64,000 nucleotides of DNA from Allomuricauda sp. (GCF_028280385.1 NZ_JANQLX010000013.1:103805-167804), one strand, 5' to 3'. Numbered from the stretch's first letter, positions 22,168 to 32,484 are shown. The notes: generated by a model not told the origin, from the letters alone. A program made the numbers and translations.

Positions 22168-23937
22168 TTATTGAACGGTGAACCTCCGTTTGACGGATAC
22201 CGGTTTTCCAATTGACGAAAAGCCTTCCAGGATCAACTCGTACTCCCCAGCAACATCCGAGGTATACAAATCAAGTGTCTTTGATCCGCTGGACAAATCC
22301 AGGTTGGGTATCCATAGTAGTTGATGCCTAAAATCCGGAATACGATCTTGTGCGGTACCGGAATTGTACTGTTGCGCAAAATGCATTTTTTTAGGCTGTG
22401 GCTTAAAAAGGTCCAGATTGACAATATGGGGAGTAAAGAAATCATTGTAAAAATTCCCGTCAATTGTTTTAAATGAAAGTACGCCCTGAAATACCTGGGG
22501 TCCCAGGATGACCTTGTTTCTGGAAAAATGTATGCTCTTGATCTTCTTTGCGCTGTAGTCCATAAAATCCTCATGTCGCTTAATAAACAGTCCGTCCACG
22601 AAAACCATGGGCAGGAGAGCCAAATCTGTAAAACCCTGTTCCGGCCGTATCTCGAAGGCGCGCTCCCCATTGTCCAACCTCCTAACAGAAAGTTGGTCCA
22701 CCACTTCCACAATGGTCTCTTGAATGCTGTTGAATCGGGTATAATCGTCCAAATCATAAGCTACCGTAAACTTGCGATAATAAGGCAACTCATGCTGGGC
22801 GGGAATGATGGAATCTGATTTTATTGACTTATAGCCATTTTCAATCTGGTTCTGAATACTCTTCTGAAGGATGTAATCCTCCATTTCTTTTGACACTTTA
22901 AATTCGGATACTTCAACCGAGCCATAATTTTGTTGTGGCTCGTCCATGACAATTTCATAGGCATCCCAGTTATCAGCAAGGATTTGAATGGCTCCCGTAA
23001 CATTTTCGTATTCTTGATCAAACAAAAAACTAAATCTACCTTCTTTATTGGAGACCACAACCTTGAACAAATAGTCCTTTCCAGGAAGTGAGAGGGAAAC
23101 CCTAACTTGTTCTACAGGCTGTTTGGTGTCTTTGTCAAGAATGGTTCCTGAAACCATCTCTCCCCTTAGCTCTGGTAATGAACCCACGGTGTTTCCCGCT
23201 TGGAGGTCGCCAGTCAAGTACTTGCCAACAAATGAAACCGCTGTTGGCGTTGCTGGAGCAGCCATGTCCTCTACCCGCCGGACCGAAAGGGCATAATTTC
23301 CATTTTGCACATCTGAATCATTAGTAGACAAATCAAGGGTCAGTTGCTCCCTGAGGCCCAAAATGTCCTTGTTCAGTTTCACTTGGACCAAATCATTGGT
23401 AGTCTCAAGACTGTTCTGCTCGGAAACCGTAGGGCGTGTTCTTTGGGTTACACCAATCGCAGCTGAATCCAGCTTTCTTTCCAGATAGGCTTCGGGTATA
23501 GGTTGATAGGGATTTATGACATGGACATCCATATTGAAATAGGCATCTACCCCCAAATTCTTCATCCATTCAGAATACCCCAATAATTTGTAGCTCCCGG
23601 TCTCGATGGAAGTAGGAACGAAAAAATCCCCGTAACCAACACCATCTTCCAAGCGGATTTTATGGGTAAAGACGGCTGTTCCATTTTTATCCACGAGGGA
23701 AACATAGGCCATTTTACTGATGGAGGTCAATTTGCGTTGCTGGGTATCCATTCCGTAGACCTTATACAATAGATGCTCGCCTGAAAAGAGTAAGGATTCA
23801 TTTAGTTGGACAAATACCCGTTCCTGTGGAATCTTGTTTGCCACCGAGCCTGCACTGGTGTTGGAACCCTGTCCCAATCCTGCTGTTGATATGACCAACC
23901 CTACAACCCATGTTAGAATACTATTTCTCATAATCAT
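22168..23937 (-). CDS. secreted MG2/carboxypeptidase-regulatory-like protein
   Basis: This 589-residue protein begins with a signal peptide (NSILTWVVGLVISTAGLGQG). Residues 35-130 look like a macroglobulin MG2-type beta domain (VFVQLNESLLFSGEHLLYKV, VSLVDKNGTAVF, GSYKLLGYSEWM). A carboxypeptidase-regulatory-like beta domain lies around residues 260-320 (GTILDKDTKQPVEQVRVSL). Proteins of this kind accompany TonB-dependent receptor loci in Bacteroidota. It lies 3 bp downstream of the DUF4249 array, so it is probably the last gene of that operon, working in the periplasm or at the outer membrane. The ligand is unknown. Confidence 0.75.
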   Translation of the reverse strand: MIMRNSILTWVVGLVISTAGLGQGSNTSAGSVANKIPQERVFVQLNESLLFSGEHLLYKVYGMDTQQRKLTSISKMAYVSLVDKNGTAVFTHKIRLEDGVGYGDFFVPTSIETGSYKLLGYSEWMKNLGVDAYFNMDVHVINPYQPIPEAYLERKLDSAAIGVTQRTRPTVSEQNSLETTNDLVQVKLNKDILGLREQLTLDLSTNDSDVQNGNYALSVRRVEDMAAPATPTAVSFVGKYLTGDLQAGNTVGSLPELRGEMVSGTILDKDTKQPVEQVRVSLSLPGKDYLFKVVVSNKEGRFSFLFDQEYENVTGAIQILADNWDAYEIVMDEPQQNYGSVEVSEFKVSKEMEDYILQKSIQNQIENGYKSIKSDSIIPAQHELPYYRKFTVAYDLDDYTRFNSIQETIVEVVDQLSVRRLDNGERAFEIRPEQGFTDLALLPMVFVDGLFIKRHEDFMDYSAKKIKSIHFSRNKVILGPQVFQGVLSFKTIDGNFYNDFFTPHIVNLDLFKPQPKKMHFAQQYNSGTAQDRIPDFRHQLLWIPNLDLSSGSKTLDLYTSDVAGEYELILEGFSSIGKPVSVKRRFTVQ

Positions 23938-23940
23938 ATT

Positions 23941-25137
23941 TTATTCAATCCAAAATTCCGGTGGTTCCACCGTACCCAATTCTTTACAATCGCCGCATAG
24001 ACGACGAACAATTTTGTATGGTCCTTCACCTAATTCAGGTGGAACATTATCTGCCATATAGATACCGAGATTGCTTTCCAATATGGACCTCAAAACACAT
24101 CCCGCAGGTGAAACCAGCGGTGGCGCTCCAGGACGGCAATCTTCCACATATGGCGGTAGCGGTTCCCCGGGATAAAAATCATCGTAATTGAAAAACAAGC
24201 GCTCCTCGTCCACCGATGCCACTTCAAAAAATCCAAGCACACGTTCTTCCTGACTTTCCTTTGAAAAGACATTCCCCTCCAAGAAACCAGGTTGGGTCTG
24301 GGAAAACAGACTTTCTGACCCGGAGAGCTCATTCAAGGTCTCATAAAACGTAAAGGCCTCATTGGACTGCACATATTGGCGGACCAAAATGCTATATCTA
24401 TGGGAAATAACGTAGTTATCCCTTGGAATAAAGCGCACCATAAAATTATCCACGCGGTCTTCATCCAAATCTTCTGTAGAATTCAGAACGATCGCGGTGG
24501 AATAATCGGTTCCGTAACATATACGTTCATCCGTCGTATTCGGCACTTTGATTACGTTACACCCCCCCTCTGGATCTCCTATCAATGAAATAGGTGTCCA
24601 GGTAGGGGCAACTATCCGGTAAGTTTCCACAAATTCGTATCGATAGTTTTTGGAGCTTCCCGAAGGGTCAAAGCTATCCACAAAAATGCCCATGCCATCC
24701 ACTACCAGATCACTTGTTATCCGTTCTGCCCTAATTTCATCTATTTGTGTGGTGCTGGTGAGTTGATTAAGGGATGAACCATAGTTTCTACCATCTTGGG
24801 TGGTAATATCCAATTGGTATTCCACCCCTGCCTGGGCAGCAAATTCCTCTTGGGACATGTAGATCCCATCCCCGGTGTGCTGAAAAGCCATTGCATTGCC
24901 ATTAGCCAGCAATCGCACAGTGGCATTGGTCTCGGCTATGGGGCCTTCGGCCTCAAATTCATAGGTCCTGGAAAGCACCACCTGCTGGTTTTTGAGCTCG
25001 TTGGTAATGGTGGCTTCGATGACCAATGCACTTTCAAAATCCACAAACTCCCCTTCAAAAGGTTCAATGCAGCCTTGATATGGAAGTATCAAAACCAAAA
25101 TGGTAGGGGTCAAGTATGTAGCCTTGCCTAATTTCAT
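23941..25137 (-). CDS. DUF4249 lipoprotein, copy 1
   Basis: This 398-residue lipoprotein has a lipobox ending YQGC at residue 23. The mature part is the DUF4249 beta-rich domain (ESALVIEATITNELKNQQVV, TYEFEAEGP, DISQ-type repeats). It is nearly identical to copy 2 from just after the lipobox to about residue 335, with differences concentrated in the signal peptide and the last ~60 residues. The C-terminal motif CGDCKELG then PEFW is shared by all four copies. Its ATG overlaps the stop of copy 2 by 4 bp. It probably acts on the outer membrane with the receptor encoded at 28774-31548. Confidence 0.88.
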   Translation of the reverse strand: MKLGKATYLTPTILVLILPYQGCIEPFEGEFVDFESALVIEATITNELKNQQVVLSRTYEFEAEGPIAETNATVRLLANGNAMAFQHTGDGIYMSQEEFAAQAGVEYQLDITTQDGRNYGSSLNQLTSTTQIDEIRAERITSDLVVDGMGIFVDSFDPSGSSKNYRYEFVETYRIVAPTWTPISLIGDPEGGCNVIKVPNTTDERICYGTDYSTAIVLNSTEDLDEDRVDNFMVRFIPRDNYVISHRYSILVRQYVQSNEAFTFYETLNELSGSESLFSQTQPGFLEGNVFSKESQEERVLGFFEVASVDEERLFFNYDDFYPGEPLPPYVEDCRPGAPPLVSPAGCVLRSILESNLGIYMADNVPPELGEGPYKIVRRLCGDCKELGTVEPPEFWIE

Positions 25138-26336
25138 TCAATCCAAAATTCTGGTGGTTCATCCGTACCTAATTCCCTGCAATCTCCACAAACCCTTCTT
25201 GCTATTTGAAACGGACCCTCTCCCAATTCAGGCGGGGCATTGTCGGCCACATAAACACCCAATCCGCTTTCAATGATTGGACGCAAAACGCAGGTGCCTC
25301 CCATGGAAACAAGGGGCGGTGCACTTGGGTTACAATCGTCCACATAGGGTGGTAGCGGTTCCCCGGGGTAAAAATCATCGTAATTGAAAAACAAGCGCTC
25401 CTCGTCCACCGATGCCACTTCAAAAAATCCAAGCACGCGTTCTTCCTGACTTTCCTTTGAAAAGACATTCCCCTCCAAAAATCCAGGTTGGGTCTGTGAA
25501 AACAGACTTTCGGAGCCGGAGAGCTCATTCAGGGTCTCATAAAACGTAAAGGCCTCATTGGACTGCACATATTGGCGGACCAAAATGCTATATCTATGGG
25601 AAATAACGTAGTTATCCCTTGGGATGAAACGTACCATAAAATTATCCACGCGGTCTTCATTCAAATCCTCGGTGGACGTCAAAATAATCGCGGTTGAATA
25701 GTCTGTGGCATAACATATCCGCTCATCCGTTGTGTTAGGCACCTTGATCACATTACATCCTCCCTCTGGGTCTCCTATGAGGGATATCGGTGACCAGGTA
25801 GGTGCAATAACGCGATAGGTCTCCACAAACTCATATCTATAGTTTTTGGAGCTTCCCGACGGGTCAAAGCTATCCACAAAAATGCCCATGCCATCCACTC
25901 CCAGATCACTTGTAATCCGTTCTGCCCTAATTTCATCTATTTGTGTGGCGCTGGTGAGCTGATTCAGGGAAGAACCATAATTTCGACCATCCTGGGTGGT
26001 AATGTCCAATTGGTATTCCACCCCTGCCTGGGCAGCAAATTCCTCTTGGGACACATAGACCCCATCCCCGGTGTGCTGAAAAGCCATTGCATTGCCATTA
26101 GCCAGCAAGCGCACGGTGGCATTGCTCTCGGCTATGGGGCCCTCGGCCTCAAATTCATAGGTCCTGGAGAGCACCACCTGCTGGTTTTTGAGCTCATTGG
26201 TAATGGTGGCCTCAATGACCAGGGCACTTTCAAAATTCACAAACTCCCCTTCAAAAGGTTCAATGCAGCCTTGAAGGGCAAGTGCAAGACCCGCCATTAC
26301 TACACAATTTTTTATTTGCGATGAAATAAATTTCAT
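25134..26336 (-). CDS. DUF4249 lipoprotein, copy 2
   Basis: This 400-residue protein has its lipobox ending ALQGC at Cys24. It is a very close paralogue of copy 1: long runs are identical at the DNA level as well (for example around 25360-25640 against 24160-24440), which points to a recent duplication or gene conversion. A Cys-containing segment near the C-terminus (DDCNPSAPPLVSMGGTC) differs from copy 1 (EDCRPGAPPLVSPAGC) while keeping the cysteines. It ends CGDCRELG ... PEFWIE. Members of this family are found beside TonB-dependent receptors and are presumed surface-exposed. Confidence 0.88.
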   Translation of the reverse strand: MKFISSQIKNCVVMAGLALALQGCIEPFEGEFVNFESALVIEATITNELKNQQVVLSRTYEFEAEGPIAESNATVRLLANGNAMAFQHTGDGVYVSQEEFAAQAGVEYQLDITTQDGRNYGSSLNQLTSATQIDEIRAERITSDLGVDGMGIFVDSFDPSGSSKNYRYEFVETYRVIAPTWSPISLIGDPEGGCNVIKVPNTTDERICYATDYSTAIILTSTEDLNEDRVDNFMVRFIPRDNYVISHRYSILVRQYVQSNEAFTFYETLNELSGSESLFSQTQPGFLEGNVFSKESQEERVLGFFEVASVDEERLFFNYDDFYPGEPLPPYVDDCNPSAPPLVSMGGTCVLRPIIESGLGVYVADNAPPELGEGPFQIARRVCGDCRELGTDEPPEFWIE

Positions 26337-26351
26337 TTTAGCATTATCCCA

Positions 26352-27581
26352 TTAGTCTTCACTCCAAAACTCCGGTACTTCCACCGAACCTATCTCCAAA
26401 CAATCGCCACATACCCTAGGTACAATAAGGTAAGGGCCCTCGGTTTGTTCTGGGCTATCGTTGTTGCCTGCGTACCGTACCAAATTCTCCTCAACCTGTG
26501 TACTCAATACACATCGTGGTGGCAAACCCGGTGTAGCCAAGGGCGGCGAGGATTGGGCACAAGGGTCTATGTAAGGTGGCAAGTCCTCACCAGGGAACAG
26601 GTCGGCATAGTTAAAAAACAATCGCTGTTCATGAACCGAAGCCACGTCAAAATAGCCAAGGACCTTTTCTTCAGCGTTGGTATCCGAACTAATGTTCCCT
26701 ACCAAAAAACCCGGCTGCGTTTGGGAAAAGAAACTGTCATTTCCCGAAAATTCGTTCAAGGTCTCATAGAAATTAAATGCATCGTTCGATTGTACAAATT
26801 GACGAACCAAGATGCTATATCTATGCGAAATGATATAATTGTTCCGATTGATAAAACGCACCATAAAGTTATCCACCCGGTCTTCATTCAGATCACTGGT
26901 GTTTGTTTGGATGATGGCATTTGAAAAATCGGTTGCGAAACAAGTTTCCTCCGATTCCGTATCCGGTATCAACCGAACATCACACAATACCTCAGCTTCG
27001 GCAGCCGGAACTTTTTCCAATCCTGTTGGGGTCCAAAAAGGGGCTATAATCTTATACGTTTCCTCAAACTGATAGCGATAGTTGACAGAATTGCCACCTG
27101 GGTCAAAGCTATCCACCAAAATGGCGACCCCTTCTTCGCCAAAGTCATTGGTTATCCGTTCTGCTCTTACCTCATCTATTTGCGTGACATTGGTAAGGGT
27201 CATTTCCGTTGAACTATAAGATCTTCCATCCTGCGTTTGAATAGAAAGTTGATATTGTGTATTGGGTTGCGCGGCAAAAGGTTGCTGGGACAGGTAAACA
27301 CCTGGAGAACTCTCCTGAAAAACGTAGGTATTACCCCCACCAGTTACCCGTACGTCGGCATTGCTTTCCGATTCCGGTCCTTCTTCCTCAAACTCATAGG
27401 AGCGCGTTATAAAAACCCGTTGGGTCTCCATTTTATTGGTGATAGTGGCCTCGATAACGATGGCACTTTCAAAATCCTCAAAAACAACATCAATAGCTTC
27501 TATACATCCGCCCAAGGATAGCAATACCAATAGCTGGATGCATCGAATCATTCTTTTATATGTCTTTTTCATACATTTCAT
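26352..27581 (-). CDS. DUF4249 lipoprotein, copy 3
   Basis: The start is placed at ATG 27579-27581, which overlaps the stop of copy 4 as ATGA; an ATG at 27572 is also possible. A longer frame to 27635 would overlap copy 4 by 58 bp and delay the signal peptide. The lipobox is LSLGGC. The protein shares the family blocks (ESAIVIEATITNKMETQRVF, ISHRYSILVRQ, FSQTQPGFL) but is clearly more diverged than copies 1 and 2. It ends CGDCLEIG ... PEFW. Confidence 0.86.
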   Translation of the reverse strand: MKCMKKTYKRMIRCIQLLVLLSLGGCIEAIDVVFEDFESAIVIEATITNKMETQRVFITRSYEFEEEGPESESNADVRVTGGGNTYVFQESSPGVYLSQQPFAAQPNTQYQLSIQTQDGRSYSSTEMTLTNVTQIDEVRAERITNDFGEEGVAILVDSFDPGGNSVNYRYQFEETYKIIAPFWTPTGLEKVPAAEAEVLCDVRLIPDTESEETCFATDFSNAIIQTNTSDLNEDRVDNFMVRFINRNNYIISHRYSILVRQFVQSNDAFNFYETLNEFSGNDSFFSQTQPGFLVGNISSDTNAEEKVLGYFDVASVHEQRLFFNYADLFPGEDLPPYIDPCAQSSPPLATPGLPPRCVLSTQVEENLVRYAGNNDSPEQTEGPYLIVPRVCGDCLEIGSVEVPEFWSED

Positions 27582-28771
27582 TCCGTCCAAAATTCTGGGG
27601 TAACGTTGCTGCCAAGAACGGTACAATCCCCACATTCCCGGGGAACCACCAAATAGGGCCCTTCTTCAAATGGGGGGTCTTCATTTACATTTAGATAGCT
27701 TACTTGATTTGCTTCCACCATGGCGCTCAACACGCACCGTGCACCTCCCTGGCTAATTAGTTTTGGTGCAATCTCCATACAGGGATTAATAAAATCAGGG
27801 ATGGGTCTGCCCGGATATACGTCTTCGTAATTAAAGAATATCCGCTTTTTGGAAATGGAGCTCACATCAAAAAAGCCCAATATTTTTTCTGCCGGGTCTG
27901 TTTCGGAGGAGATATTCCCGACCAAAAAACCAGGTTGACTTTCAGAAAATATGCTTTCTGTACTTGAAAATTGGTTCAAGGCATCAAAATAGGCCGCAGT
28001 TTCATTGGATTGGGTGTACTGCACCACTTCTATGCTGTATCTATGCGAAATGATATAGTTGTTCTGGTCCAGGAACCGAACCATAAAACGCTGCACCCTG
28101 TTTGCGTCTAAATTTGAGGTATTGGCCAAAATTATTTCGTTGGAAATATCCGTTGCAAAGCATACCCGATTCTGCACCTCCTTGGGCACCACATCCACCC
28201 CGCATTCCACACCCGTGCTAAAGAGGTCAAAATTGTTCCATTCCGGTGCAATGATTTTATAGGTTTCCTGGTATTCGTACCTAAAATTTTGGGAGTTTCC
28301 CGTGGCATCAAAACTGTCCACAAAGATACCTACCCCTTCTTTACCGGTCCCACTGATCATTCTATCCGCATAAACACTGTCCAACGATACCGGTTGTGGC
28401 AAGGTGGCATTCTGGGAAGTGTAAGACCTTCCATCCCTGGTCTGGATAGCTAATCTATATACAGTGCCAGGTTGTGCGGCAAATGCTTCCTGTGAGCGAT
28501 ATTCCCCCGGTGATACCTCCTCAAATGGAATCGAGTTGGCATCGTTTTCAACAATGGTCACAGTAGCCCCTGTTAAACCTTCCGGTTCCTCTTCAAACTT
28601 ATAGGTAGTGGAAAGATATATGACCTGATTGTCCATCTCATCAGTAATTGTGGCATCCACCACAAGGGCGCTAAGGAACTCACCGGTATCCGCATCAAAA
28701 GGTTCAACACAGGCTGATAGGCCCAACGTGCCGAATACGAATATTAATATGTCCTTTTTGCCGTGGTGCAC
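27578..28771 (-). CDS. DUF4249 lipoprotein, copy 4
   Basis: This 397-residue protein has the lipobox LGLSAC at Cys21. It is the most diverged of the four and lies directly after the TonB-dependent receptor gene (2-bp gap), so it is probably the ancestral partner from which the others were duplicated. Family blocks are LSALVVDATITDEMDNQVIY, ISHRYSIEVVQYTQSNE and FSESQPGFLVGNISSETD, with the C-terminal CGDCTVLG ... PEFW. It likely binds or delivers ligand to the receptor at the outer membrane. Confidence 0.88.
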   Translation of the reverse strand: MHHGKKDILIFVFGTLGLSACVEPFDADTGEFLSALVVDATITDEMDNQVIYLSTTYKFEEEPEGLTGATVTIVENDANSIPFEEVSPGEYRSQEAFAAQPGTVYRLAIQTRDGRSYTSQNATLPQPVSLDSVYADRMISGTGKEGVGIFVDSFDATGNSQNFRYEYQETYKIIAPEWNNFDLFSTGVECGVDVVPKEVQNRVCFATDISNEIILANTSNLDANRVQRFMVRFLDQNNYIISHRYSIEVVQYTQSNETAAYFDALNQFSSTESIFSESQPGFLVGNISSETDPAEKILGFFDVSSISKKRIFFNYEDVYPGRPIPDFINPCMEIAPKLISQGGARCVLSAMVEANQVSYLNVNEDPPFEEGPYLVVPRECGDCTVLGSNVTPEFWTE

Positions 28772-28773
28772 GC

Positions 28774-31548
28774 TTAAAATTTGAAATTATAGGTTATCGT
28801 GGGAACGGGTATCGCAAATATGGAACTCTGATATGCCTTGATATCCCCGTCCTCGGTCACAAAAAAGACCGAATATGGATTATTCCTTCCCAACACATTG
28901 TAAATGGAAAAACTCCAGAAACTATGGGCAAACTTTTTGATCTTGTGATTGCCCTCCATGTTAAAGCTTAAATCCAGGCGATAGTAATCCGGAATACGGA
29001 ATTTGTTCCTATCGCTATAAAACACAAACTCGGAATTATTAAAGGCAAAACTTCCTATGGGGAAGGTTACCGGTCTTCCTGTCTGGTATACAAAGTTGGC
29101 CGATGCACTGAACCTTCTGGTAAATTTGTAATTGGCCACCAAGCTAATATCATGTGGCTTATCAAAATTGGATGGGAAGAACTCTCCGTTGTTTACCCTT
29201 TCCTCCCCAAATTCACTGTCTAGCTTTACAAACGAGCGGGAATAGGTGTAGCCAATCCAGCCATTGAGCTTTCCTTCGTTTTTCTTCAGTAGAAACTCCA
29301 CTCCGTAGGCTTTACCATCCCCTTGAATCACCTCGGTTTCAATGGCCTCGTTCAGCAATAGCTGCGCGCCGACTTTATAGTCCAATAGATTGGTCTGCTT
29401 TTTATAATAGCCCTCCAAACTCAATTCGTAAGTATTGCCCTCAAAATTTTTGTACAAGCCTAGGGATGCTTGATAGGCCTCCTGTGGTTTGATGTTCAAA
29501 TCTGATAGTTTCCAGGTATCCGTAGGTGAAACGGTGGTATTGCTCGATAGGGTATGGATATACTGATAGGCATTGTTCAAACTTGCCTTTACCGAAAAAT
29601 CTGGACTCAAAAAATATCTGGCGGAGATCCTAGCTTCTGGCCCACCGTAGGTTTCAATGAATTCGTTGTCGTCAAATTCCTGGGTCTCCACAAAGGTTCC
29701 GCTGTTGCGCGGGGCGTTGTCCTGATAAATTCTTTGGGAGGAAGCTCCCAAGGCTGCATAGAATGAATACCTTAGGCCTAAATCGATGAGCAGTTTATCA
29801 TTCACCTCATAACTATCCGAGATAAATAATGCCGATTCCAATCCTTTTTCCTGGGGGATGGTCAGGGAGGTTACTTCCGAATCCGGTCCCAAAGGTACAA
29901 TATCCCCTGGGTCTACCACATAGAGCTTGCTCGACAAACCGAAATCGAATTTGTGTTTATCGCTATGTAGGTATTTCATTTTTAGCTTGACTTCGGTCTC
30001 GTTGTTTTTGTAGCCCAAGTCAAAATCATCATTGGACTCCCCATCAAATTCAATCCCAAATCGGTATTCGCTATTGGAAAGAATGACACTTCCTGTTGTT
30101 TTTTCACTGAACTTGTGGTCCCATTTCAGGGAAACCAACCTGTTGCTGTAATCAAATATGGAATCGGAGGTGATGCTGAATTCGTCACGGCTAAAATAAC
30201 CCGTGGCCTTGATTTCATTTTTGTCGTCAATGGTATGGTTGTACTTTGCCACCACGTCAAAAAATGAAGCGGTACTGTTGTTTAGTTGTTCATCATCCAG
30301 TGCTTTCAATATCCAATCTGAATAGGTGGCCCTACCCCCTACAAGCAATGCGGATTTGTCCTTTACCACTGGGGTTTCCAAAACAATATTACTGGTAACT
30401 GGGCCAATGGAAGCCTCTCCTGAGAATTTTTGGGTATTGCCATCCTTGGTGGTGATGTCAAATACGGAAGACAGCCTACCCCCAAATTCGGCCGGGATGT
30501 TACCCTTATAAATTTCCGCGGAACCTGTGGAAAATGGGTTTATAGCAGAAAAAATACCGAAAAAGTGCGATGGATTATAGATGACACCGTTGTCCAAGAG
30601 AATCAGGTTTTGGTCTGTTCTTCCTCCCCTAACATTATAACCCGCGGCGCCCTCCCCCGCAGTTGTAATCCCGGGAAGGGTTATGGCCGCTTTGAGAATA
30701 TCACGCTCTCCAAGGACCAAAGGGATGTTCTTAATCTTTTCAACTTCAATGAGCGTCACCCCAGTGATTGCGGTTTCCACATTTCTGTCCAGGTTTCCCT
30801 GCACCACCACCTCATCCAGTGCTTCCACACTTTCATTAAGGTCAAAGTTGTACACCCCATTATTGTATAAGATAACTTTTGTCCTGGAATCTTGGATTCC
30901 CAATCCTTGTGTGCGGATGATATTTTCGCCTATGGGCAACTCCAAGCTGTAGTTTCCGTTTGCATTGGTGGAAGTTCCTCCGGCATCACCTTCAACGATT
31001 ATTGCCAAATCTGGAATGGGTTGTCCAGTCCTGGCATTGGTAACCTTACCGCTTAAGGTGAACGTCCGTTTCCTATTGTTTCTATTTTCCTTACCAATTT
31101 TGACCACTTGCATGCCCCCTGATACCCCAGCATCTTCAGAATTGACAAAGAGTGGCCCCAAATCCTGGATGTCTTCATAGCTGGGTCCATCGTCCACTAC
31201 CCCCTCTTCTTGGCCAAAGAAATTATCCGGTAAGCTATCGTAGATCTGATTGTTTTGCAGCAGGAAAATCTTTTGATCCGCGGCGATGTAAAAATTCAGG
31301 ACCGTATCCTTGAACAAATCGTCCAGAATAAGGCTCACCTGGGTGTTTTGGTATATCCCCGAAACCTTGATGCCTTCCAACCATGACTCCAAATAATAGA
31401 ACCTATAATCCGTTTTGTCCTCAATTTCATCAAGGGCGTCCAAAACATCCACATTAGTAAACGAAACTGATATTTTTGGGATGTCTTCTTGGGCCAAAAC
31501 GGAATGCATGCCTACTAGAAGCATGGCAAAAATTAATATTCTCTTCAT
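28774..31548 (-). CDS. TonB-dependent outer-membrane receptor with STN domain
   Basis: This 924-residue protein starts with a signal peptide (KRILIFAMLLVGMHSVLAQ). An STN (secretin/TonB short N-terminal) domain spans about 25-100, and a carboxypeptidase-regulatory-like beta domain about 165-245 (LSGKVTNARTGQPIPDLAII). The plug follows (GAAGYNVRGGRTDQNLILLD, then IYKGNIPAEFGGRLSSV). A long beta-barrel ends in an aromatic residue (TITYNFKF). STN domains often signal through an anti-sigma factor, but no sigma/anti-sigma pair is next to it. The substrate is unknown. It heads the lipoprotein array, separated by 2 bp from DUF4249 copy 4. Confidence 0.92.
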   Translation of the reverse strand: MKRILIFAMLLVGMHSVLAQEDIPKISVSFTNVDVLDALDEIEDKTDYRFYYLESWLEGIKVSGIYQNTQVSLILDDLFKDTVLNFYIAADQKIFLLQNNQIYDSLPDNFFGQEEGVVDDGPSYEDIQDLGPLFVNSEDAGVSGGMQVVKIGKENRNNRKRTFTLSGKVTNARTGQPIPDLAIIVEGDAGGTSTNANGNYSLELPIGENIIRTQGLGIQDSRTKVILYNNGVYNFDLNESVEALDEVVVQGNLDRNVETAITGVTLIEVEKIKNIPLVLGERDILKAAITLPGITTAGEGAAGYNVRGGRTDQNLILLDNGVIYNPSHFFGIFSAINPFSTGSAEIYKGNIPAEFGGRLSSVFDITTKDGNTQKFSGEASIGPVTSNIVLETPVVKDKSALLVGGRATYSDWILKALDDEQLNNSTASFFDVVAKYNHTIDDKNEIKATGYFSRDEFSITSDSIFDYSNRLVSLKWDHKFSEKTTGSVILSNSEYRFGIEFDGESNDDFDLGYKNNETEVKLKMKYLHSDKHKFDFGLSSKLYVVDPGDIVPLGPDSEVTSLTIPQEKGLESALFISDSYEVNDKLLIDLGLRYSFYAALGASSQRIYQDNAPRNSGTFVETQEFDDNEFIETYGGPEARISARYFLSPDFSVKASLNNAYQYIHTLSSNTTVSPTDTWKLSDLNIKPQEAYQASLGLYKNFEGNTYELSLEGYYKKQTNLLDYKVGAQLLLNEAIETEVIQGDGKAYGVEFLLKKNEGKLNGWIGYTYSRSFVKLDSEFGEERVNNGEFFPSNFDKPHDISLVANYKFTRRFSASANFVYQTGRPVTFPIGSFAFNNSEFVFYSDRNKFRIPDYYRLDLSFNMEGNHKIKKFAHSFWSFSIYNVLGRNNPYSVFFVTEDGDIKAYQSSIFAIPVPTITYNFKF

Positions 31549-32297
31549 TACTTGGATGTGTTTTTGGGTTGGGACAACAATATTTCCAATCGTTTTAATA
31601 GGCTTACCTGAAAGTTATCCGGGTCTGATTTTCTAAGTCCCCTAGCCAGATTGTAAAATTTGTCAATGTCCTTCTTCATATTGGGAAAGACCAGGATATT
31701 GTCCTTTTTGGAATTTACAATATGGTAATTGTCATTATATAACAGAACATGTTCACTGGGCCCTGTCAAAAATTCATAGTAAAGGGAAGAACGGTCCTTT
31801 CTGTCAAAACTCTTTTTGGTGTACTTGGTATACAGCGTATAATAGGGCCCTTCATAAGTAATGGCATAAAAGCCGTATAAATTCAGTCCAGGAACTTTTT
31901 CCGCATCCAGTTTTACAAATTGTAGCCCACCTATGGTGAAGGTATCTATCTTATCCTTGAACAATTGCAGTGTTCCGCCTCCTGCTGTTGTGATTAATTT
32001 AAGGAGGACCTCGTCATTGAACACATCGTACTTTAAATCGAGGTCATAATAGCACTGCCCCTCATAACAGACGCTGCCCTTTACAAAATCCCGATCTTTA
32101 AAATATTGGGTGTTTTCATTGATGGTCCTGTACCTTTCTGAATAGATAATCCCCTGGTACAAACCAGTGTTTTCCACGCCAACAGCCTGGTCATAAAGGT
32201 TATAATAATCTACTTCCTGACTCTCTTGCCCATGCATGGACACGCCTATCCCAAAGGCAAAAGCGGCCTTTAAAAGATTCCGATAAAAGTGTAGCAT
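31548..32297 (-). CDS. secreted hypothetical protein upstream of the TonB receptor
   Basis: The start is set at ATG 32295-32297, giving a signal peptide (MLHFYRNLLKAAFAFGIGVS). An upstream ATG at 32354 would add 19 non-signal residues. The mature ~225-residue protein is beta-rich with a KGSVCYEGQCYYDLDLKYDV segment containing two Cys. It overlaps the receptor start by one base (TAATG), so translation is coupled. The family is not recognised. It is probably a periplasmic or surface component of the receptor system and the first gene of its operon. Confidence 0.75.
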   Translation of the reverse strand: MLHFYRNLLKAAFAFGIGVSMHGQESQEVDYYNLYDQAVGVENTGLYQGIIYSERYRTINENTQYFKDRDFVKGSVCYEGQCYYDLDLKYDVFNDEVLLKLITTAGGGTLQLFKDKIDTFTIGGLQFVKLDAEKVPGLNLYGFYAITYEGPYYTLYTKYTKKSFDRKDRSSLYYEFLTGPSEHVLLYNDNYHIVNSKKDNILVFPNMKKDIDKFYNLARGLRKSDPDNFQVSLLKRLEILLSQPKNTSK

Positions 32298-32484
32298 CTT
32301 TACTTTTGATTGATGTATGTAGAATGTCTGTTTAAATGAATTAGCTAGACACAATTTAGCATTTAATGTGACAAATTTTAAATTATTGTTAAAAATTCAT
32401 GGATATTTATAAATCTGGTTAAATCACGGATATTTTGTTTGTGAATTAACAATTTTTAACAGATAATTTTTAAAGTCTGAAAAG

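Noticed and set aside
22528..22818. Forward-strand frames across the MG2, DUF4249 and receptor genes
   Set aside because: The reverse strand carries long proteins with signal peptides and clear families throughout; the forward frames are shadows of them.
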